From Zygaena filipendulae (taxonomy: Eukaryota > Arthropoda > Insecta > Lepidoptera > Zygaenidae), in NCBI GenBank assembly GCA_907165275.2, contig OU015672.1, positions 2,214,501 through 2,278,500 of the forward strand: a stretch of 64,000 bases of DNA, written 5' to 3'. Positions 12,028 through 22,400 of this stretch are shown here, piece by piece. The translations under genes were made by a program, and so were the position numbers. Every line of letters starts with the position of its first letter. The first letter of the stretch is position 1. Under the pieces are notes generated by a model. That model was not told the DNA's origin, did not search any database, and saw nothing but the letters and a program-made list of their open reading frames with translations.

Positions 12028-12690
12028 TCTAGCCCATGAAAGCATGAGTGCATTTGACATACTCTTTCATCTATTTGATGACTGAAATTCGTGTGTAGGT
12101 AGGTACATAGGTATCTTTTGTTACGAAAACATAAAACATTCAAGTAAATTCCCTAAACAATATTTTTCATCAGATTCCATCAGGAACACACCTTATACAA
12201 CATTCGCTAGCAATGGTTTCTATAATATTATTCGAAATAAATGTCATCAGGAGAAACCCCGTATGAGGGAGGTAAATACCACATAAGCGCACTTTCACTT
12301 CTCGTCTCAACGTAGGTAAAACGGAACGACACAAATTCATTCTGTCGTGGAGGAAAGCTTTTTTCTCTTTAGTTCCATATTTGTGTGCCCTCTCCGATCC
12401 TCTTTGCGTTCAACGGATATAGTTTCGCGTTAACGCTATAAAATCGTGATGGAATATCTCACCCGACTGCCGTTCACGAAACTTTTACGACAATTTTCAA
12501 GAGATTTGAACACCCTCAGCAAATATATTATCTATAATATGATTTACCTATGTGGTTTTATAGCATAGGTTTGCTGCAGAATGTACATACACAAGTGATG
12601 CGACAACTACATATAAGTCTTTCATTGATGTAGGTATACCTATTCATATCAAGAAAGGTTTAAGTAGGTAAGTTATGTCATATGTAAATA

Positions 12691-13062
12691 CTAGCTGTCC
12701 CGCGCGGTTTCACCCGCGATAATTTCCAAGTTCCCGCGGAATTGTTCCATACAAACTTTGCAACCCCTTTTCATTCCCTTAGGGGTTGGATTTTCAAATA
12801 TCCTTTCTTACCGAAAGCCTACGTCATACAAAGAACACACCCTCCAAGTTTCAGGTCTCTACGATCTGCGTTGATCCATCAGTCATTCAGCATAAGATTG
12901 TGAGTTTGTGACGTCGTTGTAGGGGATCTCTGGATCTACTGAACTGGTTTTAAAATTTTTTTCACTTATAGGAAGCTAAATTGATCCTGATACTTTTTAT
13001 CCCAGAACTCCCACGAGTGCCTCCTCCGAAATTACCGCGGGGAAACCGCGGGAGTCAGCTAG
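12691..13062. mobile_element. two opposed Helitron-like CTAG repeats
   Basis: A minus-oriented copy starts CTAGCTGTCCCGCGCGGTTT at 12691. From about 12895 a plus-oriented piece (GTGAGTTTGTGACGTCGT, GGATCTACTGAACTGG) ends GGGAGTCAGCTAG at 13062 before T. The composite lies 100 bp upstream of the orphan gene promoter. Confidence 0.55.
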
Positions 13063-13160
13063 TAAAAAATAAACACTAAAATTCCCTATTAACATAAAAC
13101 ACGCTTACCTACCTACCTACAGCACTGTTATTAAACTCGTCACACTTGTTACACCTTCAT

Positions 13161-13201
13161 TTATAAAGGCATACCTATAATAATTTCTATTAACTTTCAG
13201 T
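13161..13201 (+). promoter_or_regulatory. candidate core promoter of the orphan gene
   Basis: TATAAA at 13162-13167 is followed by TCAGT at 13197-13201, the arthropod initiator consensus, with the start codon at 13212. The TATA-to-initiator distance (about 37 bp) is slightly longer than usual. The TTTCAG at 13195-13200 could instead be a splice acceptor. Confidence 0.35.
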
Positions 13202-13211
13202 CTTATTCTAG

Positions 13212-14510
13212 ATGGTTGAACTGAGACTTAGTAGATTGGATATATTCATACTTTTAATTATCATAATATCATGTTTCATACGATGTTACGATTGTTTTCG
13301 AATTGCGAAAGTAAATAACAAAAATGTCTTGGATTCGATAAATAACCCCATTGTAGTTAAAGTAGATAAACATGGCAAAGTTAGTGACGTTATCAATAAT
13401 TTTGAAACTGTAGAAGAAAGAAGCAGTTCAAACGAAAATAATAAAGCTAAAGGTCGTATTAATTTAAGAAATTATAGTAAAATTTTAGTTAAAAGACTCA
13501 TCCCACACGGGCACAGATCCCCTGAACTGATTTACGACAGCAAATTGGATTTATTTTACAAACCTTTAGTAAGAATTCGTCAAAAAACTAATAATATTAA
13601 TAATGGAATTGACAAAATTAATAACCAATTCAGACTAGAACATTATAGGGATTCCGGAAGAAATAGGAATAAAACAATTGAACGACTAAAGGGGTTTAAT
13701 GATAAAGCGTTACTCGAATTATTTGAATTTAAATCGAAAAAGCAGCCAAAAGTTGATGTTGCAAAAAAACTTTTGATAAATGACATCGTAAATCTCTTAA
13801 AAAGTTACGACAAAAGCCCTCAACAGAAACACTATACTATAGGCTATAAAAACGTGCTGGATGTTTCCAAAGATCTAACAAACGACGATTTCCTTCGATT
13901 GCTATTCGATACCGACAACGACTCCGGGAAGAATGGAAATGAAAAAATTGAACGACTATTTGATGAAGCGCTACTCGAATCATTTGAATTCGAATCAGAA
14001 AAACAACCTAAAGAAAATGTCACCGAACTTTTGATAAAAGACATCGCAACTCTCCTAAACAAGAGCCCTCTAAAATCAAATAATGATAATGAAAACTTGT
14101 TGGAAGTTTTGAATCAACTACAGAACGATGATAACCTTCGGTCGTCTTTTGATAAGTCCGGGGAAGAAACAGCGAAACATGAGTCCGATGACGAACCTCA
14201 TGAAGGGGAAGAGACTAGCAACGTGAATAAACATAAACTACCCATTCCAAACTACAATCTATGGAACAGCTGGACGGTAATCACCCTAACGGTTCTGCTA
14301 TACATAACAAAAGCTCACCAATCCCACCTTGATAAAGGCTTCCCCACCTATATCGATACTAGCAAACTCACATTAAGTGGATCAGCCATCGCGACAAAGG
14401 TACACGAGGGGCGACCCTTTTATACAGGGGGATGCAGGAGCGGTGCATTTTGTATTGTTTTTTGCTTGAGCAGAATTGACAGTCTGTTTTTACAACCCAT
14501 AGATGTATGA
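13212..14510 (+). CDS. orphan secreted protein with an internal duplication
   Basis: Open frame of 432 codons, the longest single-exon frame in the window outside transposons. The N-terminus has a basic start followed by a hydrophobic run (IFILLIIIISCFI, residues 11-23), consistent with a signal peptide or anchor. The body is rich in Lys, Asn, Asp and Glu. It contains two diverged copies of a unit of about 85-90 residues: ERLKGFNDKALLELFEFKSK (near 155) and ERLFDEALLESFEFESEKQP (near 240), each followed by a LLI(N/K)DI motif, then VLDVSKDLTNDDFLRLLF and LLEVLNQLQNDDNLRSSF. The duplication is also visible in the DNA. A second hydrophobic stretch (SWTVITLTVLLYI) is near 355; a GGTAATC after codon AGCTGGACG could be a splice donor, so the C-terminal 80 residues are less certain. 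I recognise no family and propose no function. Upstream TATAAA and TCAGT support a real transcription unit. Confidence 0.6.
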   Translation: MVELRLSRLDIFILLIIIISCFIRCYDCFRIAKVNNKNVLDSINNPIVVKVDKHGKVSDVINNFETVEERSSSNENNKAKGRINLRNYSKILVKRLIPHGHRSPELIYDSKLDLFYKPLVRIRQKTNNINNGIDKINNQFRLEHYRDSGRNRNKTIERLKGFNDKALLELFEFKSKKQPKVDVAKKLLINDIVNLLKSYDKSPQQKHYTIGYKNVLDVSKDLTNDDFLRLLFDTDNDSGKNGNEKIERLFDEALLESFEFESEKQPKENVTELLIKDIATLLNKSPLKSNNDNENLLEVLNQLQNDDNLRSSFDKSGEETAKHESDDEPHEGEETSNVNKHKLPIPNYNLWNSWTVITLTVLLYITKAHQSHLDKGFPTYIDTSKLTLSGSAIATKVHEGRPFYTGGCRSGAFCIVFCLSRIDSLFLQPIDV

Positions 14511-16228
14511 CCAGCTATGCTCCGGAGTTTCCACCGCGTGCATTTCGAAATCTCATTTCTAATATTCGTTTCTAAACTTACCTACCTAGTAAAGAGGAAA
14601 CATTTCAACAGTTACAGTGTGAAAATATCTCATTCTAGCGAGAAAACCTGAGAATACAATAATTAGTGTAATATAATCCATAACAAGGGAGCGTTGAATG
14701 ACCTTTATTTCATGATTTATTTATGACAAAAATGTATTAACAATACAACGAGAATCTAATATTGAGAGTTAATTCCATACGTCCTTCGTTTAATTTTACA
14801 CCCCCATCTATGTTACTATTTAGTATATACTTTGTTTCAGTACCACCAATCCATCTACCAAGATATATGCCCGAAAAACCAAGTGCAATTCGGCAACTTA
14901 TGTATTTGGGTTCCACCGCATTGACGAAGCAAACCGAGCGAAGCGATAAAACCAGACCATTCTCAGTGAAATGTGCAAACCATACGATAGTCGGATCAGC
15001 CACCCTTCTCTCCAGCCAGCCGTATACACTATAGCCGTTGCCTGCGGTTTCACCCGCGCTAATTTCAGATTTCCTGCGGGAATTCCGGGTAACAATATAG
15101 CTTAAGACACACAAAAATAACATGGCTTTCTATTGGTAAAAGAATTTTCAAAATCGGTAAAAGTATAGGTAGTTGGAACGCGACAAATACCATTTTATCT
15201 GGGTTGGCTGGACGATAATTCTTTTTAGAGTTAAGTCCGGGTGAACTTTTATTAGGTTTCGGATTTACACAATTTATCTTAATGTCTCTGTATTGGTAAA
15301 TGTGTTATATAAAACTAAATATATCTGTTTATTTCGGTTCACTTCAAAATTTTAATAAAAAGCTATCTTTTAAGCATTTGTCGAAGAGTGATATTTTGTT
15401 TCGTTCAAATATTTTATTTCAAATAAAACTTATTCCATTTATGAATGCATTTTTTTATTTATCTACTAAAAATAAACCTTAATTATATAGTTACCTTTTA
15501 CATTTAATGAGAGCTTTACTACACAGCCAAACTTTTCTCAGAAGAAAAGCTTATCAAAATGAATATTCTTGTCTCTAGATTCTTTGGGGCCGATTCTCGC
15601 GTGCTTTAAATTATTATTAACTAGAACGAGATACAAAAAAATTTAACTTCGTTTTCATGTAGGTAGTTTTTAGTAGGTAATTCTTATTTGTATCAACTTT
15701 AGGTAAACACACTTAAATCTGAAATCACAATGTATTTTAAGCTATTTTATAGCTTTAAAGGAATGTAATAATATAAAACTAAATTTTGATAAAATCTAAC
15801 GCCGTCTTTAAATTATGTAACCGAAATCTCAGTAAAATAATTCATTAGAATCAGTAAAAATATTGAAAAAGTAAAAAAATAATAAAAATATATATTATAG
15901 AACTATTATGCGGCTGGCATGGAAAAAGATATCCCACTTATAGACCATCACCTTATTTCTAAATAAATCAAGTAAACTATTATTAGCATATTAAGTATTC
16001 TGTAGGAAATCATAAAACTGAGAATCTAAAAAGACCACAAAGATTTCCTTTGAAAAATTTTTCCAACAATTCATCAATTTCTTTAAAAAGCATATTATAA
16101 ATCATAACCATTTCGTTCAATTTTTGATGTTATGTCAATCTTTACCTAACATAATGAATCACATGATTTAAATTTTTTTTTAAATTGTGGTATACTGAAC
16201 GCAGCTTATGTCAGCACCTTACTCTATC

Positions 16229-16290
16229 CTGTTGGCTATTCTATGGCTATTTTATATAGCTATGGCTATTTTGTATGGCTATTTTATAGC
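16229..16290. repeat. short ATGGCTATTTT minisatellite
   Basis: About five irregular copies of an 11-16 bp unit built on TATGGCTATTTTATA. It lies about 150 bp downstream of the protease stop codon on the transcribed strand, so probably in its 3'UTR. Confidence 0.6.
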
Positions 16291-16383
16291 GCCTCACAAA
16301 CGTAATTTAAATCATATAATCGGAAAAAATTATGACTAGTCTACGTCTACGTGGTCTTGTTGGATCCCCGCTTCAGTGAGCAC

Positions 16384-16424
16384 ATCCCACTTCTGATGAG
16401 CGAACACGTTATCAGAAGTGGGAT
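16384..16424 (-). promoter_or_regulatory. perfect hairpin in the protease 3'UTR
   Basis: ATCCCACTTCTGAT (16384-16397) and ATCAGAAGTGGGAT (16411-16424) are exact reverse complements separated by 13 bases. The hairpin lies 15 bases past the stop codon of the protease on its sense strand. No known element is recognised. Confidence 0.5.
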
Positions 16425-16438
16425 ACAACTTTTCATAT

Positions 16439-19400
16439 TTAAATAAGCACGTAAGTGGGCGCGGACTCGACGCCGCAGTTGTTCTCCTTGGAGGACATCA
16501 GCACGTAGCCGTCGTTGCCCCAAAGGTTGGACCAGGAGTTCTTGATGAGCCAGTACTTCTGCCCGTTGAGCACCCCGTACCCTACCGCCAGTACTGCGTG
16601 GTCCAACTCATCGATTTTGTTCTTGCTGTTAACGAAAGGGAAACAGTCAATTTGTTTTTGTAGTGGTAAAAACTCCAGATAATTACTATAATAATAATGC
16701 TTGGATATACCAATCTGGGTGGCTGGGAAAATATAGTCGGAGCACTCACCATTTGGGTTCGTAGTAAATGCCGTGCGAGTAGAAACTGAAACTCTTGTGG
16801 GACGCGTCGATGGACACCGATATCGGGCCGTGCTTGAAAATCGCCAGCTGGAAATTGGCGTCAAATTGCAGTACCTCTAACTAAAAAAACTATGTTAAGG
16901 CGCTTGCACGCGATCAATTTTTTAAGCGATCAGTCATTCGACAACCCTAGCCGAAACTATGAAAACTCGTCCAATTAAAGGTCAAATTATTACTCGTGAC
17001 CACGTGACATGACGATAAGTTCCTCATTTTTCTATAGCGATAGTGAATATAGATTGCCAACTTGGCTAAAGGGGCAGTTGAGGCGGTCATGTTCGCCAAC
17101 CACTAGCTCCATTATTCCATTATTTAAAAATGGTTTGCAGCAAAAATCAAAAATTACACTCACCCGCAGCGAATTCTCATTATTGGTGGTGACGTTCACC
17201 CAACCCTTGATGGTGGTCACCAGCGTCACGTTGTCGATGTGGCAGTACCCGTCCTGGACACACACACAATGTACAGTATACTGCCGCAGGGTAGGGTAGG
17301 CAGTATGACGTCACAATCGTCGACATTTTTGTGTTTGATCACGTGATGAATCTCGGACCAATGATTGTTCAACCGCGTAGGTCAGTCGCCAATGAGTGGT
17401 GGTCGACGGCGTGACTATACTGGACTGCGCTCCGTTTTAAACAGTAACCATCATAGCTAACTATAAAGGAACGGCTTCGCAGTATACTAAATTGACGTCA
17501 TATTTAACGGAACACACCCTAACTACCCAATGGATACGTCACGCCAAAGCGTGTATTGTAAACTAGCTGACCCCCGCGGTTTCACCCGCGGTAGTTTCGG
17601 AGTTCCCGCAGGAATTCCGGAATAAAAAGTACCCTATTTCACTCAGGATCACTTTAGCTGCCTATCTATTTAGGATTACGAATTTTGAAAATTCTTTGAC
17701 TTATAGATACTTGGGGGGGGGGGGGAGACCAGGCAAGTTGATACTGTCCGACACACAGCAGCGACAGCACCTCTAGGCTCGCCGCTACCAGCCCGGCCCG
17801 AACAGATTCGCATGAAATTACTGGGAGACGGAGTGTCGCTTCTTTATAATATGATCTCTATTCTTTGTCGCAACGTCGTGGCGGGGTGTAAGTAGTATAT
17901 ATTTTTAAATTAAGTTATGGAATGTATTCTTTGGTAAGGGCTTTAAAATATTATTGTATTGTCAGACCTGTCCCAGATAACCGCCATAGTCTTCTTCAGT
18001 AGGCAGCCCGTGGCGCATGATCCACTGGTAGGCGCGGAAGTCCTCGCCGCCGTCGCAACCGTTGTTTCCGAAACTAGAAAGAAACATAAAAATGAAGAAA
18101 TCAATGGAAATTTATTCGTAATACTAATCTGAAGTCATATCGGAGTCGTAGTCGAAGCTTCGTAATAGTTTTAATGACAAAGGATATTTGACTAACATAA
18201 TGAATATTTTTTCATGTAAGCAAAAAATAACGGAGATACGTTGAGTCGAAATGTTGCGTGACGTCACAAACAGGCGCAACTTTTACCTGCGTATAACGTT
18301 ACGAGCCTAAACTTTAATGCACTTTTTCCAGGTATATTTTTATTAATTTGGAAAAGCAAAAAATACGTGTTCATAATGGCGGACTAAATAGAAATTAGAA
18401 AAAAAAAGTAGTCAAATAGCCTATTGAAGTCGAGATGAGCTCACCCCCAGGAGCAGTCGACGAGCGCCTGCTGGCTGAGCCGCACGAGGTGCCCGCCGTT
18501 GTGCAGGAACAGCGCGCCCTCCACCGCGCCCACCGTGCCGAACGACCAGCACGAGCCGCACACCGACTGGTCTGCGACAGACAGACAGTGCAAACTGTCA
18601 GGCACCACCCAACGAAATGATACTCGACGCTAAGGGCGGCGCCACAGTCTCAGCAAAAACAAATGGTAGACAACATAAGAAGTCGGCCACAGCTCGCGCC
18701 GCTGATAGCCTACTTCGTATGTTGCCTACCATTTGTTTTAGCCGCCACCGCCACCACCGCCGCCGAGACTGTGGCCAAGGGGTGAGAATGACTCACTGAC
18801 GGATCAACGCACAGCCTAAACCGCTGATCGTAGAGACCTGAAACTTGGAGAATTTGTTCTTTGTATGACGCAGGCATCCGATAAAATTGGATCTTCCAAA
18901 ATTCTACCCCTAAGGGAGTGAAAAGGGAGGTTAAAGTTTTTATGGAACAATTCCGCGGGAACTCTGAAATTATCGCGGGTGAAACCGCGTGGGACAGCTA
19001 GTATGAGTATTTTTCTGTAAGCAGGGTACGAAGGTAGGTTCATCACTGAACTCCTTGACTGGACAGGCCTTGATGAAATTTTGTGTGTCAAGTCAAGTCA
19101 AACTCAAGAGCACCAGGATAATTTGGATTCACAATTGGACCCGGAAAACAGGCACTATTGTAGAAATTCGATTATTTTAGGACGGCTAATAATCTTTAAT
19201 AATAACATCAGCCTGTTTACCCACCTTTGACAGGAGTGACGGCTCCGAACAGCCTCCAGTCGAACTCAGGCGGCAGCTTGACGCTCATGGCGGACACCTC
19301 GCCCGCGCTGTACGGGAACGGCAGCCCTGCGAGCCGGGGGAGACGCAATGGTGAGCTTTGGACTCTCAGACTTGCTTTGTTTGAGCCGGGTCATCGCAGT

Positions 19401-22400
19401 ATGTTTGCATAATTTGAATTAATATTTTATTTAAACTCTACAGTTTTGCTTAAACAAATTTACTTTTTTTTTTTAAATTAAATTTTAGTGTACATTTTAA
19501 TATTCGGGGAATCGGAAAACATAGTGTAACCGGAAGGCCTTTTTAGAAGGCGCCAATATCGTCGCCCATATTATGTGTCCAGCAGCAAAAATTTTACAGA
19601 TACGTTTTCAGAGGTACAGGAAAGGACATAATTTTTATCCCGGAATTCTCGTGCACAATGGACATGCCCCACGTGCCGTGGTGCAAGTGTCATGTCCATT
19701 GCGGCAAGTGTCGCGTGCCGCGCGGCAAGTGTCACGTGCCGTGGAGCAAGTGTCATGTCCATTGCGGCAAGTGTCGCGTGCCGCGCGGCATGTGTCACGT
19801 GCCGTGGAGCAAGTGTCATGTCCATTGCGACAAGTGTCGCGTGCCGCGCGGCATGTGTCACGTGCCGTGGAGCAAGTGTCATGTCCATTGCGGCAAGTGT
19901 CGCGTGCCGCGCGGCATGTGTCACGTGCCGTGGAGCAAGTGTCATGTCCATTGCGACAAGTGTCGCGTGCCGCGCGGCAAGTGTCACGTGCCGTGGAGCA
20001 AGTGTCATGTCCATTGCGGCAAGTGTCGCGTGCCGCGCGGCATGTGTCACGTGCCGTGGGGCAAGTATCATGTCCATTGCAGCAAGTGTCACGTGCCGTG
20101 GGGCAAGTATCATGTCCATTGCGGCAAGTGTCGCGTACCGCTCGGCAAGTGTCACGTGCCGTGGGGCAAGTATCATGTCCATTGCGGCAAGTGTCGCGTG
20201 CCGCGTGGCAAGTGCCACGTGCCGTGGGGCAAGTGTAATGTCCATTGCGGCAAGTGTCGCGTGCGTTGCGGCAAGTGTCACGCGCCCACTTACCGAGCGG
20301 ACTGGGCCCGCTGTAGCGGCGGCCACGCAGCGCCGCCAGCTCGTCATCGGTGCGGTCTGCCAGGTGGTTCACCGTCATCGTGAAGCTGCGCTCCGCGCGG
20401 TTGTTCGAGTGTATGAACCTGCGCGACGCGAGACAGAGAGAGAGACAACGTTACACTTTGGCTACACAAAGGGTCATTTATCCCACAACACTTCATATAA
20501 ATTTACCTCAAGTTCTGTCTGAAAATATTCAATCTCTTCTCGTGTTCAACCTCATTGTCGTAGTCTCTGTGGTGCTTCCTCTTGAACCTGGCACAACAAT
20601 AACAGTAAATTCCTTTTTTTTTCTTAAATAAACTATCGCATCGATTCTCACGGGGCCATTTTTGCCGACGCAAAACACAAGACCGGACTAGGGACTTCCA
20701 CCTAGATAAAAGTCCCCGTATAATATATCAATGCTCGCGTTGCATACTACTTGCCAAAGACATTATAAGAAAATAGACGAACAATACAAACTTTTACTAT
20801 GCAATCCACGTCAACCAATTTTTGCGGGGGGGATGATCAAAATAAAAACCAATCACATCGTTGCGACGCAATCAAATACCAGTCACCACAAAGAACATTT
20901 CAAATAGCCAATCACATCGCTTTCCATCAAGTGGCGTCTATAGACAATATCTGCTAGCCAACGGCATTTTGTTAGCACGAGATCATTTGACCGCTGCGTG
21001 GTTCAAGGGGAAAGCTTAGCGGCCGAGCGTATTGTCAATCTATTCTCTTTCAATATCTTTGCTACTTGCATTAAGATGGATCGTCAGGGCTAACTTTCGA
21101 ATTTCAGACCCCAGACCCGTGGACCCGTGGCTATACCCGCTGGTGGGTCCACGGGGATTTTTTTTTTACCCATAGACCCACTAGACGTGAAAACGCTGCC
21201 ATCTTCCACGGGAAAAAATATTCTATATCTACTAGCGACCCGTTGTCCCACCGGCATAGACTTTCTTTTAGTATCCACTATTGAATATTATTACAGAAAC
21301 AAAAAAAATAAAGTTTTACCCTTAGTTTTTATCACGGGTAAAAGAAATGGTTTCCCCGTGGCAGTGGATATAGCCAGTGGGTCCACGGGTCGTGAACTGA
21401 ACTTCAATAATGTTATATCGCACTACGACTGCTTCTTATGTGGTGAGCCGTAAGAAACTTATCAAGTAGAGTATAGGTCGAGTGTTTTGCGTGTTGGGGG
21501 CACAGGGCACAGGGCACAGGGCACAGGGCACAGGGCACAGGGCACAGGGCACAGGGCACTGACCTGTCGAACTCGTTGTCGACGTGCGCGCTATGCACCG
21601 GGTGCACGAACTCCTTCATGGGGTTGAAGGTCGCGTAGTGCCGGGACCCGGGCCCGGGGAACGACGTGCATTTCATTCCTGCGCACACACACACACCAGG
21701 GGCTTGGCAAAATAGGTATGTTGACGACGTTTGAAAATCAAAATTCTAATTAGTCCCTTAGTAAGAAAATAAAAAAAACAATAACTAGACACGTATTTTA
21801 TTTGCTTTTTCAAATTAATGAAAATATACAGAGATAAAGCGCATTATAGTTTAGGGTGGGGGCTCGTGACGTCAATAACCGGTATAAGCCGCCATACATT
21901 CTGCAACGGATAGTGACGTCACGCGAAATTTCAACTCAATGTATCGCCGTTATTTTTTGATTACTTACGTAAAAAAAGAAAAAATACCGTGTCCAATATT
22001 TTTTATTAATCTACAAGACAAACTAAAAAAAATTTGCCAACTAGCTGTTGCCAGTGACACACTAACATTCCGCCGCTCATAGTAGCATCACACCGGCGTT
22101 TTTTATACAAGTGAACTACTTAATTTCCCACTGACCATTATTAAACCATCATTACAAGAAAGAAAGTTTTTTCTACACATAATATTTAATGAGGAACCCT
22201 AATTATTGATAGCCAGACTCGCGTTTGACCGGTATTTTGTTCAAATTTATCCTCGTAGGTAACCAAGCGGTTCGCCAAACAAGTTTCAAGGTCATATACA
22301 TTTACAACAAAAAAAAAAAAACAGATGTTATTCGTAAGGAAAATCAAATTAAAATCTTGAATCGTTCATGTCTAAACTTCATTATAATATTAAAATTGTG

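Larger units (their letters stand above)
14511..16438. other. intergenic DNA downstream of two converging genes
   Basis: Contains CTAG-repeat fragments near 14512-14560 and 15035-15095 and otherwise AT-rich unique sequence. The right part should carry the 3'UTR of the minus-strand protease gene. Open frames at 14737-15123 and neighbours overlap one another on both strands and show no domain. Confidence 0.4.

Noticed and set aside
14737..15123. Minus-strand frame of 128 codons (and an opposing 90-codon frame)
   Set aside because: Its N-terminal third runs through a CTAG-repeat fragment and no domain or splice structure supports it.
19571..20522. Five overlapping frames of 220-276 codons on both strands
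   Set aside because: They are all translations of the 63-bp minisatellite, whose unit length is a multiple of 3. None has a start context, domain or independent evidence, apart from the exon 9 continuation listed as a finding.
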